In this document: piece by piece, positions 16,523-24,395 of the stretch
Layout: each line of letters starts with the position of its first letter
Position numbering within the stretch: position 1 is the first letter of the stretch
Source: Novosphingobium malaysiense
Lineage (GTDB): Bacteria > Pseudomonadota > Alphaproteobacteria > Sphingomonadales > Sphingomonadaceae
Direction: 5' to 3'
NCBI RefSeq assembly: GCF_000802225.1
Contig: NZ_JTDI01000005.1
Span: 395,274 to 459,273 of the forward strand
DNA length: 64,000 nucleotides
The notes under the pieces: model-generated
Database searches by the model: none
What the model was told of the DNA's origin: nothing
Seen by the model: only the letters and a program-made list of their open reading frames with translations
Position numbers and translations under genes: made by a program

Positions 16523-17326
16523 ATGCAGGATGTCAGTGAAGACGTGACTGTCGCAGACGTCAATTTCCAGGTGAGCCATGCCGATGCGGGCACATTTGGA
16601 CAATGGGACGAAAAGCTGAGGAAGCTCAGTGTTCAGCCAGTCCCGACGCGCGTCGTCAACATTCGCAACCTGGCTGAGGCTCCAAGTCTCGACCGGGAAG
16701 GTTTTGCGCTTGTCGAACACGATGTCGAAGGAAACTACGACGACAGGGCCTTTTTGGATGGCGCCTTCGTGGATTCTTGCGTCGATCTGATAAAGCGGCT
16801 TACCGGCGCCAAGGCGACCCTGAACATGTACCCTCCGATCGTGCGCAGCAAAGCAGATGCAGAGGGGACTTCAATCCCCGCCGGCTTCATTCACCTGGAC
16901 CAGACGCGCGATTCCTACTTTGCGCAAGCACGTAGCAAAGCGCGCGAGCAGGGCATCGAGCTTCACCGAGGCGCAATATACAACGTCTGGAAGGCGACCT
17001 CCAAGCCGCCGCAGGACCAGCCACTGGCGGTAGCCGATCGCCGCGCTCTGGATCCGGACGATTTCGTGATCGGCAACACTTTGGTCGAAGTGGGAGAAAA
17101 GGCGGGTTCCTACCCTTACATCGGTCTTGTGCCTCCCAAGGAGGCGCTGACGTTGTACTACACGCCGGACATGCACATTGGCGAATCGCTGGTTTTCCTC
17201 TCGTGTGACTTTGACGCGAATGCTCCGGTGGGTTCTGCGCACACCGCTATCGATGCGCCGGGCGATGCCGGGCAGTGCGTGCCGCGAACCAGTGTCGAAG
17301 TCAGAATTCTGGCTGTTTTCGAGTGA
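16523..17326 (+). CDS. CmcJ/NvfI-type oxidoreductase
   Basis: The 267-residue protein resembles the CmcJ/AsaB/NvfI family, known mainly from cephamycin and fungal secondary metabolism. Recognised blocks are GFIHLDQT (His near residue 124, a possible iron ligand), AIYNVWKATS, LAVADRRALDPDDF and LVFLSCDFDA. The ATG at 16523 has a strong GGAGAGGAAAG site three bases before it; an ATG at 16487 is weaker. It follows the flavin monooxygenase, so the two probably act in sequence. Family members include oxygenases and dehydratase-like enzymes, so the reaction is open. Confidence 0.75.
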   Translation: MQDVSEDVTVADVNFQVSHADAGTFGQWDEKLRKLSVQPVPTRVVNIRNLAEAPSLDREGFALVEHDVEGNYDDRAFLDGAFVDSCVDLIKRLTGAKATLNMYPPIVRSKADAEGTSIPAGFIHLDQTRDSYFAQARSKAREQGIELHRGAIYNVWKATSKPPQDQPLAVADRRALDPDDFVIGNTLVEVGEKAGSYPYIGLVPPKEALTLYYTPDMHIGESLVFLSCDFDANAPVGSAHTAIDAPGDAGQCVPRTSVEVRILAVFE

Positions 17327-17665
17327 GGTGAACGGTGCCGGACCTACCGGTGTACTATCGGATGATCCGGCACTGCGGTAACAGAACTTGTAAGACCCGG
17401 CGCAGACGGCTGCAGTGCCGAAGCAAACAGCAGAGCGGTCCCGTTCGCACTTGTGCGGCATGCAAGGCGACGGGCGTCCAGGCCCTCGTGCGGCACAACA
17501 TAATCCGCTCCGCGACTTTTCCTTCCCGATCCTGGCCTGTTTCGCCAATTGCAGCAGCCGGGGCCTATTGCGGTCGGGATGGCGTTTGGATGCAGCAATT
17601 ACCCGTTGCTTCCACCGCTTGCGCAGCTAAAGACAAACTTGGCAAAAATTTTAAAGGAAAATAAA
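17327..17665. other. Intergenic region before the small unknown gene
   Basis: A frame starting with GTG at 17335 stays open to 17664, but its composition (rich in Arg and Cys, no hydrophobic core) does not look like a protein. The end of the region is AT-rich (AAAAATTTTAAAGGAAAATA), giving the ribosome-binding site of the gene at 17666 and perhaps a promoter. Nothing else is recognised. Confidence 0.5.
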
Positions 17666-17956
17666 ATGAAGCATGGTTCCCGTCTCAAAAGCGCCGCCTG
17701 CGATACCGAGGTCATGGTCATTCGGTGTGCTGATGGCCAGATCGAGTGCGGCGGCGCCCCGATGGGCGTGGACCGGCCGGCCGAAGCCGCTGCACTGACC
17801 GCTGATTTTTCAGCCGGGACGCTGATGGGAAAGCGCTATGTCGATGCTGATGGCGCTTACGAACTGCTGTGTGTCAAGCCGGGGAAGGGCTCGCTTGCGG
17901 TCGATGGTGTGGCGCTTGTCGTGAAGGATGCCAAGCCTCTTCCCGCTTCGGACTGA
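17666..17956 (+). CDS. Small protein of unknown function (96 aa)
   Basis: I do not recognise a named family. The protein has a clean start with AAAGGA seven bases before the ATG, and it has coding-like composition. A conserved-looking core reads MVIRCADGQIECGGAPM, with two Cys separated by seven residues, then YELLCVKPGKGSL near the end. It lies between the CmcJ-type gene and the acyl-CoA synthetase gene, 75 bases from the latter. Its position suggests a helper for the synthetase or the oxidation steps, but this is inference from context only. The Cys residues might bind a metal. Confidence 0.6.
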   Translation: MKHGSRLKSAACDTEVMVIRCADGQIECGGAPMGVDRPAEAAALTADFSAGTLMGKRYVDADGAYELLCVKPGKGSLAVDGVALVVKDAKPLPASD

Positions 17957-18031
17957 ACTGTCATTTGCACAAGCCGCGCAAGGCAAATGCGTTTTCAAAC
18001 CATGGCATCCTAGATCAGGGCAGGGGATCCA

Positions 18032-19531
18032 ATGAACTTAGCGCTACTTCTCGAAATGGCGGCGGAAGCTGCCCCGGATCGCGTCGGTCTCGTTTGCGAC
18101 GGGAAGCGCTGGACTTATGGCGCCCTGCTCGACGCGGCTCGCGGGGCGTTTGAACTGATCGAGCAGTCCAACGCCGAATATGTAGCCCTGCTCGATGAAA
18201 GCAGCGAGGCGGCCGTGATCGCCGTCTTCGGTGCGGCTCTGGCCGGTGTGCCCTATTGCCCGTTGAACTATCGCTTGCCCGATGCGGACCTCGCAGCCTT
18301 GCTCGGCCGTATATCTCCCGCGCTGGTGATCGGTGATGAGGAACGGATTTCCCGGATCGCCAGCGATCAGGGACACACCGTCATGGCGCGGCAGGAGTTT
18401 ACGCTCAAGGCGCAGGAAGCAGTGCCCGAGCCCGACTCGCGTGAATACGATCCGGGCGAGGGGGTTGCTATTCAGCTTTTCACCAGCGGTACCACCGCTG
18501 CGCCGAAGGCCGCCATTCTGCGCCACTCCAATTTGCTCGGCTATATTCTTGGCACGGTCGAGTTCGCCGGGGCGGAGGAGTCGGATTCAGCGTTGGTGGT
18601 GGTTCCGCCTTACCATATCGCTGGCATCTCGGCGCTGCTTTCATCGGTCTATTCTCTGCGTCGGATCGTGATGCTGCCGGTCTTTTCTCCAGAAGCCTGG
18701 CTCGATTTGATAGCTGCCGAAGCGATTTCCAACGCTTTCGTCGTTCCCACCATGCTGGCGCGAATTGTCGATGCCCTGGACCGTGGGCAAAGCTCCGATG
18801 TCTCGACACTGCGCGCGATAGCCTATGGCGGCGGCAAGATGCCCTTGACCGTGATCCGGCGGGCGCTTGAACTCTTTCCGGATGCAGGTTTCACCAATGC
18901 CTATGGCTTGACCGAAACGAGCTCCACTGTCGCGCTGCTGGGACCTGACGATCATCGTGAGGCGTTTGCTTCCGGGAACCCTGACGTGCAGGCGCGCCTG
19001 ACCTCGCTGGGCAAGCCGATTCCGACCATCGAACTGGAAATTCGAAGCGAAAGCGGAGAGGTTCTGGGGCCGAACGAGGCGGGCGAGATCTATGTCCGAG
19101 GCGAGCAGGTATCCGGCGAGTACAGGGAGAAGAGCGCACTTGATGCGGAAGGATGGTTCCCTACGCGCGACGCAGGCTATCTCGACGCAAATGGGTATCT
19201 ATTTCTCTCCGGGCGGGCAGATGACGTGATCGTGCGTGGCGGCGAGAACATGTCTCCAGGCGAAATCGAGGACGTGCTGCTGATGCATCCTTCAATCGCC
19301 GACGCCTGCGCATGCGCGGTCCCTTCGGTTGAGTGGGGGGAATCGGTGGGAGCCGCGCTCGTCATACGTGAGGGCTGCGACTTGCCCAGCGAAGATGATC
19401 TCAGAAGTCTTGTCCGCTCGCGCCTGCGCTCATCACGGGTGCCCGAAAAGATCATTTTTGTTGACGCCCTGCCTTATAACGAAATGGGTAAGTTGCTGCG
19501 CAGGAAGGTGAAAGTTGCATTCAGTGCCTGA
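18032..19531 (+). CDS. Class I adenylate-forming acyl-CoA synthetase
   Basis: The 499-residue enzyme activates a carboxylic acid to its CoA thioester via an acyl-AMP. The P-loop-like A3 motif is LFTSGTTAAPKAAILRHSN. The A5 block is NAYGLTETSS and the A7/A8 blocks are FPTRDAGYLDANGYLFLSGR and DDVIVRGGENMSPGEIED. The A10 lysine is in PYNEMGKLLRRKV. The acid specificity cannot be read by eye. It is the last gene of the unit that starts at the flavin monooxygenase, so the acid is probably the product of those oxidations. A second synthetase is encoded at 53131-54777. Confidence 0.92.
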   Translation: MNLALLLEMAAEAAPDRVGLVCDGKRWTYGALLDAARGAFELIEQSNAEYVALLDESSEAAVIAVFGAALAGVPYCPLNYRLPDADLAALLGRISPALVIGDEERISRIASDQGHTVMARQEFTLKAQEAVPEPDSREYDPGEGVAIQLFTSGTTAAPKAAILRHSNLLGYILGTVEFAGAEESDSALVVVPPYHIAGISALLSSVYSLRRIVMLPVFSPEAWLDLIAAEAISNAFVVPTMLARIVDALDRGQSSDVSTLRAIAYGGGKMPLTVIRRALELFPDAGFTNAYGLTETSSTVALLGPDDHREAFASGNPDVQARLTSLGKPIPTIELEIRSESGEVLGPNEAGEIYVRGEQVSGEYREKSALDAEGWFPTRDAGYLDANGYLFLSGRADDVIVRGGENMSPGEIEDVLLMHPSIADACACAVPSVEWGESVGAALVIREGCDLPSEDDLRSLVRSRLRSSRVPEKIIFVDALPYNEMGKLLRRKVKVAFSA

Positions 19532-19603
19532 AGATAGGTCGCGGTGGTTTGTGGGCCATGGGCTGATTCCTGCAAGCCCGTTGATGGCGAGTTCTGAAAG
19601 AAC

Positions 19604-19627
19604 TTGAAATCAAAATAAAATTCAATA
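19604..19627. promoter_or_regulatory. AT-rich operator-like motif upstream of the IclR-like gene
   Basis: The complement reads ATTGAATTTTATTTTGATTT, related to the motif at 468-485. It lies about 195-218 bases upstream of the regulator start at 19822. Confidence 0.4.
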
Positions 19628-19821
19628 TCCAGTGTTGTGCGTGGGGCGTGCTGGTACTGGTCCTGTATTCTGTGCACAGGCACTGAATTTGCGCGGTGCC
19701 CAGGGCCGCTTGCCCCCTACATTCATGTGGTATCGGCCGGCGTTGCGGGAAGCGCTGTGTTTCTGCCATGGCCTAGGTGAAATGCTGACGCGGCTGGTGG
19801 CAAAAGTGGAGGAAAGCAGGC

Positions 19822-20625
19822 TTGTCCAAAAGCAGAACCCCCTCAGCTAACGTCAAGTATGCCGCCAGGGTTCTCGAAGTGCTCGATTACTTCGATGAGC
19901 GTCATCTGGAAGCCACTGTGATGGAAATCGCTCGGCATTATGATCGCCCGATCACTAGCACTGCAGAATTGCTAAATACTATGCTGGAAATGGGTTTGGT
20001 GCGCAGGGCCCCTGGAACGCGGGCCTATGCCCTGACACCGCGTGCAGCATTTCTGGGAACGATTGACCAGCCCTCGTTCCTTCGTGACGGAAGCATCGTT
20101 CAGTTGATGGATCGTCTTGCCGCGCAGACAAGGTTCACCGTTTTGCTGCTATCCAGAGTGGGGGTGGATGCCCAGATTGTCGCTCTGAAAAGAGGCACAC
20201 GCAGCATTGAGCCGGCAACTGTATTCGCTCGTGGCGCCAAGGGGCCGCTGTTTGAGAGCATCGCAGGAAAGCTGTTGTTGTCCACGCTTCAGTCCCAGCA
20301 TTGCAAGGATATCGTTCGCCGCTTGAATGCGGAGGCTAGTGAGGCGGACAAATTCAACTTTACCGCCATGATGAATGATATCAAAGAGTTGCGGGGCAAG
20401 TTCGGCGTTTTTGGTCCAGCAGGCTTTTGTCCAGGGGGCGAGGGGGTGTTTTCGTTGCTTCCCCCACGACCAGAAGCCGATCCAATCGTGATTGGCATCC
20501 TCTGCGGCGCCGAAGGCAATGTGGATTCCAGTAACCTTTTGATATGTCTTAATGATTCCATACAGTCATGTCTTTGTGGTCTGGCATACCAGGAGGCCGG
20601 GGAGACGTTTTTTGACGCTGCCTGA
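19822..20625 (+). CDS. IclR-like transcriptional regulator
   Basis: The 267-residue protein has an N-terminal winged helix (KYAARVLEVLDYFDERHLEA, then MEIARHYDRPITSTAELLNT) and a C-terminal effector-binding region typical of IclR proteins. It has the unusual start codon TTG at 19822, with GGAGG nine bases before it. The next in-frame ATG would remove the helix-turn-helix. IclR regulators often control aromatic acid catabolism. It is followed after about 100 bases by the DUF2889 gene. The effector is unknown. Confidence 0.75.
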   Translation: MSKSRTPSANVKYAARVLEVLDYFDERHLEATVMEIARHYDRPITSTAELLNTMLEMGLVRRAPGTRAYALTPRAAFLGTIDQPSFLRDGSIVQLMDRLAAQTRFTVLLLSRVGVDAQIVALKRGTRSIEPATVFARGAKGPLFESIAGKLLLSTLQSQHCKDIVRRLNAEASEADKFNFTAMMNDIKELRGKFGVFGPAGFCPGGEGVFSLLPPRPEADPIVIGILCGAEGNVDSSNLLICLNDSIQSCLCGLAYQEAGETFFDAA

Positions 20626-20726
20626 ATTCTGGGACATGGCGACATCGTCCGGAATGATCATTGCAGTTTCAGCCAGTTCAGGGTGTGCCGCGGCACGGAT
20701 GGGACAGCTCTGGAGGGGAGGTTCCG

Positions 20727-21515
20727 ATGTCTGATCAAACCACCCGCCTTGGGCCGGGATATCGCCGCCGAATTCTGATCGAGCCCCAAAATGGGTGCTC
20801 CGTTGCCGAACTGGAAGACGATTATCACCGCATGGTGGTATCTTTATACCACACGGACGGCGTCGTCACGGACGTGACGAGCGAGATGAAGCGGTCGCCG
20901 TGGACCGGATGTCCGGGGGCCATGCAGCGGCTGCGCGAAACGTTCCTGGGGTGTCGCTTGACGGATTGCGCAGGCGCAGGCGAAAAGAATCGCAATTGTA
21001 CCCATCTGCATGACCTGGCGGTATTCGCAGCAGTGCATGCAGGTGACCGCGCGGCGACGGCTTATGAGGTACACTGCGGCGATGTCCCTGAAGGTTCCAG
21101 CGAAAGCCAGCGGATGGTCCGGCTTTGGCGCGATGGCGCGTTGGTGTTGGAGTGGTCCCTGACCGGTCTCATGGTTACGGGGCCAGCGGAAGTTTCGGGA
21201 CTTGAACTCACCGAGTTGGGCGCGCACATTGCGGCGCAAGACGGAAAGGGCGCCGAGGCCGTGCGGATCCTGCGCTGGGCTGCCATGGTTGCGCAGGGCA
21301 GGGCAATGGTGATCCCCCCGCACCTTGCGGCGACCGCGTTTCCGGCCGGCCGCTGTTACAATTTTGACCCCTCCATTGCGAAGAGTTCATTCCGCCGTGA
21401 AGGGGCGGACATTGACTGGAGCGTGCTTGGTGCTGATCCTCTGGCGGATCGCAGCGAGGCCTTCACAGCCGCGCCCGAGAGTCAGGCAAGCGCGTGTCCC
21501 GATAGGCTGCTGTGA
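20727..21515 (+). CDS. DUF2889 domain-containing protein
   Basis: The 262-residue protein matches the DUF2889 pattern: GYRRRILIEPQ, ELEDDYHRMVVSLYHTDG, RSPWTGCPGAMQRLRE and CTHLHDLAVFAAVHA. The conserved Cys, His and Asp in these blocks could form a metal site. The ATG at 20727 has a strong GGAGGGGAGG site. The function of the family is not established to my knowledge. It recurs in bacterial degradation clusters with acyl-CoA enzymes, which fits its place here. A strong hairpin follows, so it ends a transcript. Confidence 0.85.
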   Translation: MSDQTTRLGPGYRRRILIEPQNGCSVAELEDDYHRMVVSLYHTDGVVTDVTSEMKRSPWTGCPGAMQRLRETFLGCRLTDCAGAGEKNRNCTHLHDLAVFAAVHAGDRAATAYEVHCGDVPEGSSESQRMVRLWRDGALVLEWSLTGLMVTGPAEVSGLELTELGAHIAAQDGKGAEAVRILRWAAMVAQGRAMVIPPHLAATAFPAGRCYNFDPSIAKSSFRREGADIDWSVLGADPLADRSEAFTAAPESQASACPDRLL

Positions 21516-21641
21516 TGGCGATCGTATTGATCGCAGATCACTTTATCGTTGGAATTGCGTGGCGTGACAGTGCAGGCGATGCAGAACCTCAGGCATTGCC
21601 AAGAGCAGCCAATTCTCTGCGCGCGGATTTGAACTCACGAT

Positions 21642-21680
21642 CTGGCAGGGAAAGCGGCTCGGCATGCCGCACCCTGCCAG
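21642..21680. terminator. Bidirectional hairpin between convergent genes
   Basis: CTGGCAGGG (21642-21650) pairs perfectly with CCCTGCCAG (21672-21680). An inner GCGGC/GCCGC pair is nested within. There is no T-tract, but the site is between converging DUF2889 and Rieske genes. Confidence 0.5.
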
Positions 21681-21698
21681 CATCGGAAGGTTTGAGAA

Positions 21699-23105
21699 TC
21701 AGAAACCGAGTTCGTTGATTGGTCCGTCGAAATTGTTCGTCAGCTTGTGGATCGCGGCAGTCAGCTTAGACTGGTCCACTCCATCGATATATCCATCGAT
21801 GATCCGCTGATAATCGCTGATCATGCCTTCATTATCCTTGTTGAGGCGCATGTATTCGAAATCCCGACCATGCAAACCGATCTGCTGAAGCGGAATGTTG
21901 GAGTAGTCCTGCTGGGGAATGAGCGGGAATTCCTTGCTGTCGTACGGCAGAACCGTGGGTTCGTGCGGCACCTCGGGTTCCTCGCCTTCAGCGAAATGAG
22001 TCAGCGACCAGATTTCGAAGAAGCATGATTCAGGCCCCAGGGGACGTATGCGGTATGAAGAGTAGCTGCTGAACATGCGCAGGACGAAGTAGTGCGGGAA
22101 CAGGAATTCCACTGCACTCGTCGGCCCGGTGGTCATCGCTGCCAGGTTGAGGTCCGGGATCACTTCCCCCTTCTCGCCGAGCTTTTCCTTCAGTCGTACA
22201 TGTACCGCGCCGTACCAGGCCTGCATGGCCTCTCCTGTGTCGTCCGGAAGTTCGAGATCTGCAAGCTCGCGAATGATCTCCATTTCCTTTTCCTGACACA
22301 TGCCGCCGCCCATACCGGTGCAGATCGCCTGAAGATATTCGATGTAGTCCTTGATCCGCTGCGCGGTCGATTTGCCGGGGTCAGAGAGCACGCCCAGACC
22401 GCCTGTATCCTCGTCGTAGCGTGCATTCGTGAGTTCAGGGGCTGCGCGCTGCATTTCCGGGTGTGTGGTCATGACGTGGTAGCCTTCCATGAAGGCTTCC
22501 ATGGCCAATTTCCAGTTTGCCGGAAGGACCGTTCCGAACCACCATTGGGAACGCACTTTATCGACGCCGTGTGCTTCGAGCTGGTCCAACTGGGAGCCAA
22601 AGGTTTTGCGCAGGTTCGGTGCCTTCTCGTCAAAATTGATGAAGGCGCAGCCGCCCCAGGTTTCGCAACGCACCGGCTTCAGGTTAACCTCTGCGGCGTC
22701 AAGGGCTTCTTCGGAAAACCGCTCACGGCCATAAATGAACGTGCTTTTGCCGTCCATATTCCAGCGCCAGCCGTGAAACGGGCAGACGAAGCCCGACTTG
22801 GCGCAATTGCCGTCGCCGCTCACCAGCTTGACGCCACGATGGCGGCAATGGTTCTGGAATGCCTTCACGCCGCTGGTGGTGTGCACGACGATGACGGTCT
22901 GGTCGAGATTCTTGTACTCTACCCAATCTCCCACTTCGGGGATTTGTTCCAGCCGGCAGGCCATCTGCCAGACTTTCGGCCAGAGGAGCTCTTTCTCGAG
23001 TTCGAAGAACTCATCGCTGAAATAGCGCTTTGAGGGGATCCTTTCGGGGTCCGTGATTTTGAACTCATTTTTAGGCGTGAATTTTGCAGGATCCATCTCA
23101 GCCAT
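21699..23105 (-). CDS. Rieske non-heme iron oxygenase, large subunit
   Basis: The 468-residue protein is an aromatic-ring-hydroxylating oxygenase alpha subunit. The Rieske centre is CRHRGVKL followed by CPFHGWRW (CxH and CxxH). The iron site is in AMEAFMEGYHVMTTHPE, giving the two His after Asn-Trp-Lys. The ATG at 23105 has AGGAAAA upstream; the long extension to 23309 is not supported. No beta subunit or reductase gene is nearby, so it may be a homo-oligomer using an unlinked reductase. The substrate is unknown. It is divergent from a TetR gene, with two AT-rich elements in between. Confidence 0.93.
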   Translation of the reverse strand: MAEMDPAKFTPKNEFKITDPERIPSKRYFSDEFFELEKELLWPKVWQMACRLEQIPEVGDWVEYKNLDQTVIVVHTTSGVKAFQNHCRHRGVKLVSGDGNCAKSGFVCPFHGWRWNMDGKSTFIYGRERFSEEALDAAEVNLKPVRCETWGGCAFINFDEKAPNLRKTFGSQLDQLEAHGVDKVRSQWWFGTVLPANWKLAMEAFMEGYHVMTTHPEMQRAAPELTNARYDEDTGGLGVLSDPGKSTAQRIKDYIEYLQAICTGMGGGMCQEKEMEIIRELADLELPDDTGEAMQAWYGAVHVRLKEKLGEKGEVIPDLNLAAMTTGPTSAVEFLFPHYFVLRMFSSYSSYRIRPLGPESCFFEIWSLTHFAEGEEPEVPHEPTVLPYDSKEFPLIPQQDYSNIPLQQIGLHGRDFEYMRLNKDNEGMISDYQRIIDGYIDGVDQSKLTAAIHKLTNNFDGPINELGF

Positions 23106-23207
23106 TTCCGTTTTCCTAGTTAGGGATGCCCATGCCGGAGCCGCACTCCGAAATTCGATATGGAGGCGGTTTGTGCCCTCGCGAGCGCTCGCTCTTTGAC
23201 TTTTCTC

Positions 23208-23236
23208 AATTATATGAAATTGGATTAAAATTAAAT
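23208..23236. promoter_or_regulatory. AT-rich operator-like motif upstream of the first Rieske gene
   Basis: The core ATGAAATTGGATTAAAAT nearly matches the element before the second Rieske gene (31407-31433), TTGAAATTTGATTAAAAT. It lies about 105-130 bases upstream of the start at 23105. Confidence 0.55.
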
Positions 23237-23495
23237 GGGGAATTCGGTGCGTTTTTGCGGGTCTCGGCAACGCCGGTCCGGCTTGGCAGATATCGGGTGC
23301 GCCTTGCACGGGATTGTGCGGCGCCGGCGATTAAGCACACGATTTAGCAGCGGGAGGTTCGTCGTTACAGGATGCCGCTGAACGATGATGTTGCCGCGCT
23401 CGCACACGCCTAAAGATGTTGTTTCATATGGAAAAAATTATGATCTTTGCTGACTGTTGGGTGTGATGTGGTTTTTCGTGCAGGCGTATAACTCA

Positions 23496-23517
23496 GTATT
23501 GAATTCAAATTTAAATC
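23496..23517. promoter_or_regulatory. AT-rich operator-like motif upstream of the TetR gene
   Basis: TATTGAATTCAAATTTAAAT centred on GAATTC (23501-23506) closely resembles the palindrome at 468-485. It lies about 45-65 bases before the GTG start at 23561. Confidence 0.6.
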
Positions 23518-23560
23518 GTGTAGTTTGCCGGTCCTGAGCTTGCTCGCGACGGGAGGGTTT

Positions 23561-24337
23561 GTGGCTTTGCCGGGTGCTGATTTCCGTGGTCAAACCGTAC
23601 TAACGCGCGATTATGATGGCAGTGTGCTGCAGTACGGCCCAGGTGAAATTGCCCTCATTCTCGCTGCTGAGCGGCTCATGGCTGAGCATGGGGTGCTCGG
23701 GGTGTCCCTGCGTCAGGTAAATCTGGCTGCGGGGCACAGAAATTTAGGAGCCGCGCATTACCATTTCGGTTCACGCGAAGGGCTCTGCCGGGCGGTTCAC
23801 CGCTACAGGGCGACCGCGATCGACGGCCGGCGGTCGGAGCTGCTTGCTCTCGCCACAGCGGCAGATCATGAGCTGGAAGTCCGGTTCTATGTGGAGGCCT
23901 ACGTTTTGCCTCTGGCCGATCTATTGCTGCCTCGCGAAATGGGCTGCTTCTACCTCAGGTTTCTCGCGCAATATCACCTCTCATCGATGGACGTGCGACC
24001 GCTCCAGCAGACGAGTCCCGCCGCCTATTTCGCGGCGCAGAAGATCGAGGCGTTGCTGCCCTACCTTCCCCAGGGAATTCGCCGCGCACGCATGCGAGAC
24101 TTGATGCACAACGCGATCTCCGCGTTGGCCAACGTTGAGCATCTCGCGAACGAGGGCTCTCTGGGGGAGGACGAGGTCTCTTTGATTGCGGCGAACCTTG
24201 TGGATACGCTGACCGCAGCTCTGACCTGTCCGATTTCCGCGCGTACTCTGCACCAGATCGCCAGGATGCAAGGACGCGAGTTCCCGTCTGGTTTTCCGAA
24301 ACGCAATAATCGGCGTGCTAGTCATTCTGTATTCTGA
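23561..24337 (+). CDS. TetR/AcrR-family transcriptional regulator
   Basis: The protein (about 258 residues) has the TetR helix-turn-helix region: ILAAERLMAEHGVLGVSLRQ, then GAAHYHFGSREGLCRAV. The C-terminal part is a long helical ligand domain. GTG at 23561 has GGGAGG four bases before it; an upstream TTG at 23525 is weaker. The usual NKxxLY-type motif is replaced by SREGLCRAV. It sits between a Rieske gene and an aldehyde dehydrogenase operon, so either could be its target. An AT-rich palindrome directly before it may be an autoregulatory site. Confidence 0.85.
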   Translation: MALPGADFRGQTVLTRDYDGSVLQYGPGEIALILAAERLMAEHGVLGVSLRQVNLAAGHRNLGAAHYHFGSREGLCRAVHRYRATAIDGRRSELLALATAADHELEVRFYVEAYVLPLADLLLPREMGCFYLRFLAQYHLSSMDVRPLQQTSPAAYFAAQKIEALLPYLPQGIRRARMRDLMHNAISALANVEHLANEGSLGEDEVSLIAANLVDTLTAALTCPISARTLHQIARMQGREFPSGFPKRNNRRASHSVF

Positions 24338-24395
24338 CGTTTGCGATAATTTATACAAGAATTTGGCAAAAAATGATAATTTTTAAGGAGAGGGC

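Larger units (their letters stand above)
23106..23560. other. Divergent intergenic region between Rieske and TetR genes
   Basis: No gene is supported in these 455 bases. The region carries two AT-rich operator-like elements, 23208-23236 (Rieske side) and 23496-23517 (TetR side), consistent with two promoters under common control. Confidence 0.6.

Noticed and set aside
17335..17664. A 109-codon plus-strand frame rich in Arg and Cys
   Set aside because: Composition is not protein-like, and it ends in the ribosome-binding region of the next gene. It is treated as intergenic.
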